In this document: piece after piece, positions 21,009 to 29,665 of the stretch | How positions within the stretch are numbered: the stretch's first letter is position 1 | How the letters are laid out: each line of letters opens with the position of its first letter | DNA from: Syntrophobacter sp. SbD2 | GTDB taxonomy: Bacteria > Desulfobacterota > Binatia > UBA9968 | Reading direction: 5' to 3' | Assembly: GCA_945889495.1 (NCBI GenBank) | Contig: CAMDBU010000043.1 | Span: 1-38,955, forward strand | Length of the DNA stretch: 38,955 nt | Notes under the pieces: model-generated | The model's input: the letters and a program-made list of their open reading frames with translations, nothing else | The model's database searches: none | What the model was told of the DNA's origin: nothing | Made by a program: the position numbers and the translations under genes

Positions 21009-23132
21009 ATGGCAACCGACCACTCGCAATATATCGTCGGCGTCGACATCGGCGGCACCTTCACCGACTGCGTCGTCGTCAGCGAGCGCGGCCGAATCAC
21101 CATCGGCAAGGCGTTATCGACGCCCGACGATTTCGCCCAGGGCGCGGTCAACGCCCTGCGCGACGCGGCGAATAATTTGGGGCTCCCGGATGAAGCCGCC
21201 ATCCTGGGCGCGACCCGGTTGTTTTTCCACGCCTGCACCGTTGGCGACAACACGCTGATCACCCGGGCCGGCGCCAAGACCGGCTTGATTACCACCAAGG
21301 GCTTCGCCGATACTTTGCTGATGATGCGCGGGCGCATCACCGAAGGCATGACCGAAGCCGAGGCCGATCATCTCGCCGCTTTGAGCAAACCCGAGCCCTT
21401 CGTGCCGCGCCGTTTAACCGACGAAGTTTACGAGCGCATCGACTACAAGGGTGCGGAGATCATTCCGCTGACCGTGACCGAAGCCGAGAATGCGGTTAAA
21501 CGCTTGGCCGACAAAGGCGTCGAGTCCATCGCCATCTGCCTGCTTTGGTCGGTCTTGAACGACAGCCATGAAAAGTTGCTCGGCGATGTGGTGCAGAGAA
21601 AATATCCCCAGCTGTTTTTCACACTGTCCAATGACGTGGCGCCCTTCGTCGGCGAGTACGAGCGCATGGTCACCACCGTCTTTAACGCCTACATCGGTCC
21701 GAAAATCACCGCCTACTTGAACAATCTCGACCGTACGCTCAGAGCCAAGGGACTCGGACGCGAGCCGCTGATTATGCAGGCCTATGGCGGCGTGCTGGGC
21801 ATGCAGGCGACCCAGAAAAACGCCGTCGGCGCCATCGAGTCCGGCCCGGCCGCCGGAGTCGTCGGCAGTCACTTTCTCGGCCGGCTCATCGGCGAGAATA
21901 ACGTTCTCGCCACCGACATGGGCGGCACGACGTTCAAAGTCAGCGTCATCCGCGACGGCCAGATCGAGCGCGACTACAAGCCGGTATTCATGCGCTACAA
22001 TATTTTGTCGCCAAAAATTTGGGTCGAGTCGATCGGCGCCGGCGGCGGCAGCATCGCCTGGATCGACGAGGAAATGGGACTACTCAAAGTCGGCCCCGAA
22101 GGCGCCGGCGCTAAACCTGGTCCGGTCTGCTACGGCCTGGGAGGAACCGAACCCACGGTGTCCGACGCCAATCTAGTCCTGGGCTATTTGAATGAAAACT
22201 ATTTTCTCGGCGGGCGCATGAAGCTCGACAAAGATCGCGCGGTCAAAGCCATTCGAGAGAAAATCGCCGCGCCGCTCGGCCTCTCTGAGAGCGAAGCCGC
22301 CAGCGGCATTTTTCGCATCGCCACCGCCCATATGAGCGATCTGATCCGCAAAGCCACGGTGGAGCGCGGCTACGATCCGCGCGCCTTCGTCATGTTCGCC
22401 TATGGCGGCGCCGCACCAATTCACGCCAGCCGCTATGCGGCGCAACTCGGCGTTAAAAAAGTCATCGTCCCGGTAACCGCTTCGGTGCACGGCGCCACCG
22501 GCTTGATCAGTTCCGATGTCGTTTACGAATACGGCAAGTCCGACCACTTAGTCGTGCCCGCCGACGTAGCGCGCGTGAACCAGAATTTCGCCGCTATGGT
22601 GCAACAAGCTTTAAATGATCTGCACGCCGCCGGTTTTGCCGATGGCGATATCGAGATCACCCGCAGTGTCGACATCCGTTATCGCTATCAAGTGCATGAA
22701 TTAAACGTCCCCTTCGAGGCCGGCTCCGCGCCGATCGCGGCAGCGCAGATGGAAAAACTCTACGACCGCTTCGACGAACTTTACGAACAATCCTACGGCA
22801 AGGGCTCGGCCTACCGCGAAGCCGGCAAAGAGATCATCACCTGCCGCGTCACCGGCGTCGGCGCTCTGCCCAAGCCGGAACTCGAACGGCAAACGATGGG
22901 CGAGACAAATCCGCAAGCGGCTTTGAAAGGCCGGCGCGATGTTTATTTCGAAGAGTACGGCAAGTTTACACCGACGCCTATTTATGATTTCGACCGCCTC
23001 AGCGCGGGAGCCGAGATCCCCGGCGCGGCGATTATCGAAACGCCGGTGACCACCATCGTCGTGGGTCCCAAAGATCGCGCCGTGGTCGACGGCCTGCGCA
23101 ACGTTGTCGTTCATGTCGGAGGACAGGAATAA
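21009..23132 (+). CDS. hyuA: Hydantoinase/oxoprolinase family protein, subunit A
   Basis: The 707-residue subunit has the ATP-binding actin-like fold of N-methylhydantoinase A, 5-oxoprolinase and acetone carboxylase beta. Motifs are YIVGVDIGGTFTDCVVVSE (D13-D20), FFHACTVGDNTLITR, AIESGPAAGVVGS, LATDMGGTTFKVS and FVMFAYGGAAPIHA. The length is usual for the family. HyuA couples ATP hydrolysis to activation of a cyclic amide, and the ring is opened together with HyuB. HyuB starts two bases after the HyuA stop, so translation is coupled. The genes upstream encode an isochorismatase-like hydrolase and an SBP. Whether the substrate is a hydantoin, 5-oxoproline or another lactam cannot be told from sequence alone. 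Confidence 0.92.
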   Translation: MATDHSQYIVGVDIGGTFTDCVVVSERGRITIGKALSTPDDFAQGAVNALRDAANNLGLPDEAAILGATRLFFHACTVGDNTLITRAGAKTGLITTKGFADTLLMMRGRITEGMTEAEADHLAALSKPEPFVPRRLTDEVYERIDYKGAEIIPLTVTEAENAVKRLADKGVESIAICLLWSVLNDSHEKLLGDVVQRKYPQLFFTLSNDVAPFVGEYERMVTTVFNAYIGPKITAYLNNLDRTLRAKGLGREPLIMQAYGGVLGMQATQKNAVGAIESGPAAGVVGSHFLGRLIGENNVLATDMGGTTFKVSVIRDGQIERDYKPVFMRYNILSPKIWVESIGAGGGSIAWIDEEMGLLKVGPEGAGAKPGPVCYGLGGTEPTVSDANLVLGYLNENYFLGGRMKLDKDRAVKAIREKIAAPLGLSESEAASGIFRIATAHMSDLIRKATVERGYDPRAFVMFAYGGAAPIHASRYAAQLGVKKVIVPVTASVHGATGLISSDVVYEYGKSDHLVVPADVARVNQNFAAMVQQALNDLHAAGFADGDIEITRSVDIRYRYQVHELNVPFEAGSAPIAAAQMEKLYDRFDELYEQSYGKGSAYREAGKEIITCRVTGVGALPKPELERQTMGETNPQAALKGRRDVYFEEYGKFTPTPIYDFDRLSAGAEIPGAAIIETPVTTIVVGPKDRAVVDGLRNVVVHVGGQE

Positions 23133-23134
23133 AA

Positions 23135-24946
23135 ATGGAACCGCTCAACCGCAACGTCGATCCGATTACTTTCGAGATCCTTTCGCACCGGCTGCACCAG
23201 ATCGCCAAGGAGACCGGCATCGCCCTGGAGCGGGTCGGCGGCACGGTGAATACGACGCAGATGCACGATTACGCCGCGGCGCTGTACCGCGCCAACGGCG
23301 AGATTCTCTCCGCCGGCGAAACCACCGGTTGGCATGTCGCCTGCGCCGGCGTGGCGGTGAAACGGATCATCGAGCGCTTCAATGAGGACGGCGAAATCGG
23401 GCCGGACGATATTTTCATCTTGAACGATCCCTATCTCGCCGCCATCCATCAGTCGGATATCTACATGCTCTGTCCGATTCATTTTAAAGGTCGCTTGGTC
23501 GGCTGGAGCGGCACCTTCGTCCACGTCATGGACATCGGCGCGCTTTCGCCCGGCGGCGACTCGCCTGGCGCCAGCGAGATTTTTCACGAAGGGTTGCGCA
23601 TCCCAGGGTTAAAGCTCGCCGAGGGCGGCAAAATCCGCCGCGATATTTTCGACACGCTCACCAACATGACGCGCCAACCGGTGATGGTGGGGCTGGATCT
23701 CAAATGCCAGATGGCCGCCAACAACGTCGCCAAAGCGCGCATGCAGGAGATGTATGCGCAGTACGGTCCGGAGATGATCGACGCGGTCTCCACCGACATG
23801 ATCCGCTACTCGGAAGCCGTCTTGCGCAGACGCATCGCCGAGATTCCCGACGGCGAATGGAGTGAGAGCAACGAGATTCAAGGCGACGAGGTCTGGAAGA
23901 TCGCCGTCAAGCTGACCAAGAAAGACGACCGGCTGATTTTCGACTTCACCGGCACCGATCCGCAAGCCAAGCGCGGCATCAATCTGCCGATTCATGCGAC
24001 TTTCGGCGCCTGTTTTCGCGTCGTGTTATTCGCTCTCGCCTACGACATCCCGAAAAATCATGGGTTACTTCAGCCCATCGAAGCCATCGCCCCGGAAGGC
24101 ACCATCGTCAATCCTAAATTCCCCGCGCCGGTTTCACTCAACACAACCTCATCGGGTTCGATGGTGCGCTACTTGGCCAGCGCGGTGTTGATGCAAGCCC
24201 TCGCCGGCAGCGATAAGTGGAGAAAAGAAGTGACCGCCATCAGCGCCGGCCATCGCAATCTGCGCCATGCCGGGGTAAACCAATACGGCCGCTACGCGGT
24301 CTCCGCTCTCGGTCATGGCGCGCTCGACGGCACCGGCGCGCGCAGCTACGCCGACGGCGTCAATTCCTGGGGCGGCCATATGAGCGTCGCCAACGCCGAA
24401 TGGTTCGAGAGTAATTTCCCCGTGCTCTATCTGTTCCGCCGTCACGCCCTCGACGGCGCCGGACCGGGAAAATTTCGCGGCGGCGCCGGCGCCGAGACCG
24501 CTCATATCGTCCACGACGCACCCGAGGGCCAAGTCAAAGGCATCACCTACGGCGTGGCGAGCTCGCGCAACTCCGGCCAAGGCATCTTCGGCGGCCACGC
24601 CGCCGCGCCCAGCGTCATCGTCCATCTGCAAAATACCAAAGTCGACGAGATGATCGCCCAACGCCAACCCGTGGAAGAGATGGCCGATGTCGGCGGCGAA
24701 CCGTCGCAACTCGCCTACAAAGAGTTTGAATTCAAAAAAGGCGACGTGGTCTACATGCGCATGGCCGCCGGCGGCGGCTATGGCAATCCATTGGAGCGCG
24801 ACCCGCAAATGGTGCTCGAAGATGTGCTCGACGGCATCGTGTCGGAACCGGCGGCACGGGATGTTTACGGCGTCGCGATCGATCTCGAAGCCCAGAGCAT
24901 CGACCGTCACGCCACCGAGCAACTGCGCGCCGCGCGGCGTCGATAG
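23135..24946 (+). CDS. hyuB: Hydantoinase/oxoprolinase family protein, subunit B
   Basis: The 603-residue protein opens with the family signature DPITFEILSHRLHQIAKETG and continues with IFILNDPYLAAIHQSDIYML, GTFVHVMDIGALSPGG and PGASEIFHEGLRIPGLKL. Histidine- and aspartate-rich segments (HQSD, HVMD) are typical of the metal-binding site of the related acetone carboxylase alpha. The C-terminal part holds GPGKFRGGAGAET and AGGGYGNPLERDP, the usual end region. The ATG follows the HyuA stop by two bases, with GGAGGA a little further upstream inside hyuA. It converges with the asparaginase-like gene across 36 bases. Confidence 0.92.
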   Translation: MEPLNRNVDPITFEILSHRLHQIAKETGIALERVGGTVNTTQMHDYAAALYRANGEILSAGETTGWHVACAGVAVKRIIERFNEDGEIGPDDIFILNDPYLAAIHQSDIYMLCPIHFKGRLVGWSGTFVHVMDIGALSPGGDSPGASEIFHEGLRIPGLKLAEGGKIRRDIFDTLTNMTRQPVMVGLDLKCQMAANNVAKARMQEMYAQYGPEMIDAVSTDMIRYSEAVLRRRIAEIPDGEWSESNEIQGDEVWKIAVKLTKKDDRLIFDFTGTDPQAKRGINLPIHATFGACFRVVLFALAYDIPKNHGLLQPIEAIAPEGTIVNPKFPAPVSLNTTSSGSMVRYLASAVLMQALAGSDKWRKEVTAISAGHRNLRHAGVNQYGRYAVSALGHGALDGTGARSYADGVNSWGGHMSVANAEWFESNFPVLYLFRRHALDGAGPGKFRGGAGAETAHIVHDAPEGQVKGITYGVASSRNSGQGIFGGHAAAPSVIVHLQNTKVDEMIAQRQPVEEMADVGGEPSQLAYKEFEFKKGDVVYMRMAAGGGYGNPLERDPQMVLEDVLDGIVSEPAARDVYGVAIDLEAQSIDRHATEQLRAARRR

Positions 24947-24982
24947 CTCGGCCAGAAGGACGCGCCCAAATCATTCGGCTCT

Positions 24983-25840
24983 TCAACTAGCGACTTGAGC
25001 CACGCCATTTTCGGCCACATAGCACACCGGCATATGCGTGGTGTTGCGGCCGAAGCCGATGCGGCCATGGGCGTCGATGAGAATCAGGCCGGCGGTGCTA
25101 GCGGTTAACTCTACAAGATTTTCCAGCGCCATCGCCGCGGCTTCGTTAGGATCGAGGCCGTCTTGCAGCAATTGCACGGCGTCGCGCGCCATCACCACGC
25201 GCATGATCGCTTCGCCGTAGCCGGTGCAGGACACCGCGCCGAATTTGTTGGCGTAGGTGCCGCAGCCGATCAATGGCGAGTCGCCGACCCGGCCGGGTAG
25301 TTTATTAAAAATACCGCCGGTGGAAGTCGCCGCGGCCAGTTGGCCGTGGCGATCGAACGCGACGCAGCCCACCGTGCCATGCTTGCTGTCCCAGCGCTGC
25401 TTTTCGCTGGCGACGATGAGCGAAGCCGGATCGCATTCGGGAAAATCGATACTACGGGCGAACAACGACGCGCCTTCGCCGGCGAGCAAAACATGCCGGC
25501 CGTCATCGAGTACCCGGCGCGCTAGCTTGATCGGATTCTTGATCGCTTTCAGCGCTGCCACCGCGCCAGCGCGCAGCCCGTCCGCGGCCATGATCGCCGC
25601 GTCCATCTCCACCTGGCCCAGACTGTTGAGCGTCGAGCCGGTACCGGCGTTAAACAGCGGATTGTCCTCCAGCGCCACCACTGCGGCCTCGGCGGCATCG
25701 AGAGCGCTGCCGCCGAGGCGGAGAATTTCATAACCGGCCAGCGCCGCAACTTTGCAGCCGTCAAGCCGCGCCGCCAAACTATCGTCCTTAACCGGCCCGG
25801 CGCCGCCATGCACGATGATCGAAGGTTGGAAGTCGCTCAT
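24983..25840 (-). CDS. Isoaspartyl peptidase/L-asparaginase (Ntn-hydrolase)
   Basis: The 285-residue type-2 asparaginase precursor has the Ntn-hydrolase signatures IIVHGGAGP (residues 8-16), DAAEAAVVALEDNPLFNAGT, and the cleavage and nucleophile site KHGTVGCVA with T156. Autoproteolysis before T156 would give the alpha and beta chains. Beta-chain blocks are ATSTGGIFNKLPGRVGDSPL and GCGTYANKFGAVSCTGYGE. There is no signal peptide, so it is cytoplasmic. It removes L-isoaspartyl or beta-amide groups, which fits the amide-degrading neighbourhood. It converges with hyuB and is transcribed alone. There is no clear ribosome-binding site before the ATG. Confidence 0.92.
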   Translation of the reverse strand: MSDFQPSIIVHGGAGPVKDDSLAARLDGCKVAALAGYEILRLGGSALDAAEAAVVALEDNPLFNAGTGSTLNSLGQVEMDAAIMAADGLRAGAVAALKAIKNPIKLARRVLDDGRHVLLAGEGASLFARSIDFPECDPASLIVASEKQRWDSKHGTVGCVAFDRHGQLAAATSTGGIFNKLPGRVGDSPLIGCGTYANKFGAVSCTGYGEAIMRVVMARDAVQLLQDGLDPNEAAAMALENLVELTASTAGLILIDAHGRIGFGRNTTHMPVCYVAENGVAQVAS

Positions 25841-25896
25841 GAGACTTTTGCGTCTTTCGTAGTGTTACAGCCAAAAATATTTGGTTTCGGAAATGG

Positions 25897-26021
25897 CTCG
25901 CGCCAAGCCCGCTAAGGTCGCAAAGAAAAAAGATAATGTCTCCGACCTTGGCGCCCTTTGCGCGCTCTGCGCGAGAACATCCGATTCTTCACCTCTGTGA
26001 TCTCTGTGCACTCTGTGGTGA
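25897..26021. repeat. Composite intergenic repeat: family A hairpin plus 'CTCTGTG' iteration
   Basis: The family A hairpin (arms CTCGCGCCAAG at 25897-25907 and, less perfectly, CGCGCTCTGCGCGAG at 25961-25975) has iterated GCAAAG and CTTTGCGC words. It is followed at 25990-26021 by CTCTGTGATCTCTGTGCACT and CTGTGGTGA. The latter is one arm of another widely dispersed repeat, 'CACCACAGAG...CTCTGTGGTG'. Together they occupy most of the 283 bases between the divergent genes at 25840 and 26124. Confidence 0.65.
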
Positions 26022-26123
26022 AATCTCCCCTCTCCTTACGTACAACCTCACCTTGACTCTTTCAATCGCAACCGTTTCCAAGTTATGAATCGAATCGTCG
26101 ACGACGACAAGGAACGAATCACA

Positions 26124-27149
26124 ATGACCCATTGGCCGAAACCGCTGGCGACCCAACTGGTCGGCAGCTACACCAAACCATCTTGGCTGTTGCTCAAACA
26201 TGGCGAGAGCTGGCGCGCCGATCCTGAAGTCCTCGCCGACGCCCAGGACGACGCCGTGCGCTTGGCGATCTACGATCAAGAGCGCGCCGGTCTCGATCTG
26301 GTCTCCGACGGCGAAGGACGCCGGCTCAACTTCGCGCGCCACTTTGCCATCGGTTGGCAAGGCGTCGACGCCGTGAACATGGTTAAGCTCACCAACCAGC
26401 GGCGCGGCGTGACCACCGAATATCCCCGCGTCGTTGGCCCAATAGAATTGAAACAGCCGCGCGTGCTCGGCGACCTACGCTTCTTGAAAGCCGCCACCGA
26501 CCGCCCGGTGAAAATGACCGTGGTCGGGCCGCTCACCGCGGCGCGCCGACTGGTCGACGAATATTACAAAGACGAAAAAGCGCTGCTGTTCGCCTGCGCC
26601 GACGCTATCAACGCCGAACTGCGCGCCCTCGAAGCCGAAGGCTGCGATCTTTTACAACTCGACGAGCCGGTGCTCTACACCAACCCCGGCCCGCTCCTGC
26701 CCTACGCGAGTGAAGCGCTCTCCCGCGCACTGACTGGAATCGCGACGCCCGTCGCCGTCCATGTCTGTTACGGCTACGCCTATCGCTTCCCCGACAAGCA
26801 AGCCGATCCCGCCTACGGCGCCGCGCTAGAGACACTCGCAGCATGCAAGCAAGTGCAATGGATCTCGATAGAATACGCCCAGCCCAAACACGCACCCGAA
26901 CTGTTGAAACACTGCGGCGGCAAAGGCGTCATCCTAGGCGTCCTCGATCTCGCCAACCACGCGATCGAATCCGCCGGCGACATCGCGGCGAAAGCGCGCG
27001 CGGCTTTGGCATTCGTCCCGCCCGATCGTCTCAGCCTCGCCCCCGACTGCGGCATGTGGCACCTGCCACGTCCGGTGGCGTTGGCAAAACTGCGCGCGCT
27101 CGTGCAAGGCGCGGCGCTAGTCCGCCAAGAACTGAATCTCGCGGATTAG
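26124..27149 (+). CDS. MetE-core (cobalamin-independent methionine synthase C-terminal domain) protein
   Basis: The 341-residue protein corresponds to the catalytic barrel of MetE without the N-terminal half. The likely zinc ligands are all present: H213 and C215 in AVHVCYGY, E250 in ISIEYAQP and C309 in APDCGMWHL. LATQLVGSYTKPSWL at the start, LVSDGEGRR, VVGPLTA and CDLLQLDEPVLY are also typical. I chose the ATG at 26124, with AAGGA ten bases upstream, over an ATG at 26085. Such short proteins transfer methyl groups from methylcobalamin-type or unusual methyl donors, or act as thiol-dependent catabolic enzymes. With no corrinoid protein nearby, the donor is open. Histidine and cysteine spacing is normal, so the site should be functional. 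Confidence 0.85.
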   Translation: MTHWPKPLATQLVGSYTKPSWLLLKHGESWRADPEVLADAQDDAVRLAIYDQERAGLDLVSDGEGRRLNFARHFAIGWQGVDAVNMVKLTNQRRGVTTEYPRVVGPIELKQPRVLGDLRFLKAATDRPVKMTVVGPLTAARRLVDEYYKDEKALLFACADAINAELRALEAEGCDLLQLDEPVLYTNPGPLLPYASEALSRALTGIATPVAVHVCYGYAYRFPDKQADPAYGAALETLAACKQVQWISIEYAQPKHAPELLKHCGGKGVILGVLDLANHAIESAGDIAAKARAALAFVPPDRLSLAPDCGMWHLPRPVALAKLRALVQGAALVRQELNLAD

Positions 27150-27246
27150 TTTCCAACTCCAGGCAGTTTTTCGATTGCAAGTCGGCGCCGAGGCGTCGTA
27201 GAAATATGCCTAGTCCCAAGAACTGTAATCGACCCACGGAGGTCTT

Positions 27247-28335
27247 ATGTCAGCTCAAGTTAATTTGAACGTCATCGACGCCGATGCCCATGTGGTGGAG
27301 AACGAACACACTTGGGATTACCTCGAAGGCAGCGAGAAAAAATTTCGCCCGACGCTCACGCCCAATCCGAAAAGCCCCGGCCGTTTTTTCTGGCTGCTCG
27401 ACGGTGAAAACATCGGCCCGAAGTTTCCCTCGCCCGATGACGAGGAGTCCGCGGCCCACGCCAAACGATATGGACGGGAAGTCGCCACGCCGGTCAAGGC
27501 GCGCGAGTTGAGCGACGTCGCCCAGCGGCTCAAACATATGGACGAGTTGGGTATCGACGTCCAGGTGCTTTACAACTCGCTGTGGCTGCGCGCGCTCACC
27601 AGCCGGCCCGATGCCGAGATCGCGCTCTGTTGGAGTTGGAACCGCTGGTTGGCCGACGTGTGGAAGCTGAGCGACAACCGCCTACGCTGGAGCTGCGTCG
27701 TGCCGGCGTTGACGCCCAGCGCTGCCGCCGAGCAAATGCGCTTCGCCAAGGCCCATGGCGCCGTCGGCGTCACCATGCGCCCCTTCGAGCGCGGCCGGCT
27801 GATGACCGAGCCGTTTTACTACCCGATCTACGACGAAGCCCAGCGCCTCGATATTCCGGTCACCATCCATATCGCCAACGGCAGCCCAGAGCTTTTCAAC
27901 TTGCTCGACAACGAAGCCGCCGGTGGCTTCACCACCTTTCGCGTGCCCACCGTCACCGCATGCTACGCGCTGATCATGAGCGAGATCCCGCGAGTGTTTT
28001 CCAAGCTGCGCTGGGGCTTCATCGAAACCTCAAGCCAATGGGTGCCCTGGGTCGCCCACGAAGCCGTGCGCCGATCCTTGGGCGGCACAGAACCAAAATC
28101 CCGGAACTGCTTCAGCGACCACGGCATCTACGTCTCGACCCAGACCGACGATGACTTCAATTACGTGATGTCCTACACCGGCGAGGAAAATCTCGTCATC
28201 GGCACCGACTACGGCCACGGCGACACATCGAGCGAGCTCAACGCCATCTCCCGCTTCAAAGCTATGGACAACCTCAGCACCGAGGTGAAACGAAAAATTC
28301 TCTCCGACAATCCGCGGCGGTTTTACGGGATCTGA
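27247..28335 (+). CDS. Amidohydrolase family protein (Amidohydro_2)
   Basis: The 362-residue protein starts at an ATG with GGAGG four bases upstream. NVIDADAHVVENEHTWDYLE at residues 8-27 gives D11, D13 and H15. Further blocks are QRLKHMDELGIDVQVLYNSL, IPVTIHIANGSPELF (the metal-binding histidine), KLRWGFIETSSQWVPW and LVIGTDYGHGDTSSEL. It lacks a signal peptide. The family includes decarboxylases and hydrolases of aromatic or heterocyclic acids. The gene follows the MetE-core gene by 97 bases and precedes the E1 genes, so a common catabolic role is possible. It is distinct from the amidohydrolases at 18118 and 37592, with only family-level similarity. Confidence 0.87.
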   Translation: MSAQVNLNVIDADAHVVENEHTWDYLEGSEKKFRPTLTPNPKSPGRFFWLLDGENIGPKFPSPDDEESAAHAKRYGREVATPVKARELSDVAQRLKHMDELGIDVQVLYNSLWLRALTSRPDAEIALCWSWNRWLADVWKLSDNRLRWSCVVPALTPSAAAEQMRFAKAHGAVGVTMRPFERGRLMTEPFYYPIYDEAQRLDIPVTIHIANGSPELFNLLDNEAAGGFTTFRVPTVTACYALIMSEIPRVFSKLRWGFIETSSQWVPWVAHEAVRRSLGGTEPKSRNCFSDHGIYVSTQTDDDFNYVMSYTGEENLVIGTDYGHGDTSSELNAISRFKAMDNLSTEVKRKILSDNPRRFYGI

Positions 28336-28642
28336 TGGAGCGTCGTTGGCCATGGTTAAACGTAATCCAGCAATCTTCTCCCTACCTGACCCTTCCGAAA
28401 TGCGAAGAAGTCCCCGGGCTGTCATCCTGAGCGCCAGCGAAGGATCTCGTCTTGTTAGCCGCTTACGAAGACGAGATTCTTCGCCTTAGGCTCAGAATGA
28501 CACTTTGGACACAAGCTGTTGACGGGCAACGATGGCGGGAAAGTTGCTCGTTTGAATTTCTTTCACGTTACCCCACTCTTTACATTTTCCCCCGCTCGGA
28601 AGTAGAACTGCTTTAACGCATAACAAAGTTACGGAGGAACCC
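28336..28642. repeat. Gene-free spacer with dispersed 'GTCATCCTGAGC' hairpin repeat
   Basis: TGTCATCCTGAGC (28421-28433) pairs imperfectly with GCTCAGAATGACA (28491-28503). AGGATCTCGTCTT (28442-28454) pairs with AAGACGAGATTCT (28469-28481) except at one position. This hairpin type is dispersed in many environmental genomes. The last 15 bases carry GGAGG for the E1 alpha start. Nothing else is visible. Confidence 0.6.
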
Positions 28643-29662
28643 ATGCTACCCGATATCCCAAGAGAGCGTCAGCTAGGCATCTTGCGCAAGATGCTGATGA
28701 TCCGCCGCGCCGAAGAACATTGCATTCGATTCAATGAAGAACATACCGGCCTGTTGCGCGGCCATTTTCATGTCTACATCGGCCAGGAAGCCACCGGCGT
28801 TTCGGTGTGCGATTGGTTGAACCCCGACGATTACGTTTTCACGACTCATAGAAATCACGGCCATGTCATCGCCAAGGGCGGCGATCCGAAAAAAGTCCTG
28901 GCCGAGATCATCGGCCGCGCCACCGGCTACTGCCAGGGGCGCGCCGGGACCTTTCACGTCGCCGCGCCGGGAGTTGGCATCATCCATACTTCGGCGATCG
29001 TCGGCGGCTGCTTGGCGCTGGCTGGCGGCACCGCCTACGCGGCGCAGGTCAAAGGTGAGAAGGCGATCACCGTGGTCTTCTTCGGCGACGGCGCCATGGA
29101 GGAAGGCGTGTTCTATGAAACGGTGAACATCGCCAAGCTGTGGAACTTGCCGCTGATCTTCTGGATGGAAAACAATTATCGTAGAGCAGGCGGGCGCGGC
29201 GCCGGCAACGCGGCGCTGGAGCTCACCAACATTCCCAAAGCCTTGGACGTCGAGACCACGGTCATCGACGGCATCGACGTTGGCACCGTGCACAAGACCG
29301 CAAAGTCGATCGTCGAGCGCGTGCGTGGCGGCCAGGGGCCGCTGTTCGTCGAAGCGCGCACGCATTTATGGCCGGGCAATGCGTTTAACATGCCGAAGCT
29401 CATCGGCGGCGTCACCGATATCGCCTGGGCCTGGGATGCCGGCAAGGCGCCGGAAAAAGTCCGCGACTGGCATAAAGATCACGATCCGATCCTCAACTAC
29501 GTTCGTGAATTGGAAAGCGCCGGCATGAGCCGCGCGGAGCTGGCAAAGATTGATGCTGAAGTGAGCAAAGAAGCCGACGCCGCGGCTCAGTTCGCTTTGA
29601 ACAGTCCGCTGCCGGCGGCCGAGGACGCGGTCAAATACGCCTTTGCCGGGGAAGGAAACTAA
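28643..29662 (+). CDS. Thiamine-diphosphate-dependent 2-oxoacid dehydrogenase E1, alpha subunit
   Basis: The 339-residue subunit has the thiamine-diphosphate motif starting FFGDGAMEEGVFYE and ending at MENN (residues about 147-177), with NIAKLWNLPLIFW between. TTHRNHGHVIAKGGDPKKVL, GRATGYCQGRAGTFHVA and GGCLALAGGTAYAAQ are family blocks. In pyruvate, acetoin and branched-chain dehydrogenases E1 decarboxylates the 2-oxoacid and transfers the acyl group to E2 lipoate. Residues after ENN are YRRAGGRG rather than the common Y-A/G-I pattern, so the substrate pocket may differ. The start has GGAGG upstream. The beta subunit begins three bases after the stop. E2 and E3 are not in the window. Confidence 0.88.
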   Translation: MLPDIPRERQLGILRKMLMIRRAEEHCIRFNEEHTGLLRGHFHVYIGQEATGVSVCDWLNPDDYVFTTHRNHGHVIAKGGDPKKVLAEIIGRATGYCQGRAGTFHVAAPGVGIIHTSAIVGGCLALAGGTAYAAQVKGEKAITVVFFGDGAMEEGVFYETVNIAKLWNLPLIFWMENNYRRAGGRGAGNAALELTNIPKALDVETTVIDGIDVGTVHKTAKSIVERVRGGQGPLFVEARTHLWPGNAFNMPKLIGGVTDIAWAWDAGKAPEKVRDWHKDHDPILNYVRELESAGMSRAELAKIDAEVSKEADAAAQFALNSPLPAAEDAVKYAFAGEGN

Positions 29663-29665
29663 GCC

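Noticed and set aside
24149-24922. Antisense open frame (257 codons) opposite hyuB
   Set aside because: HyuB is unambiguous over its whole length. The antisense frame is a codon-bias shadow.
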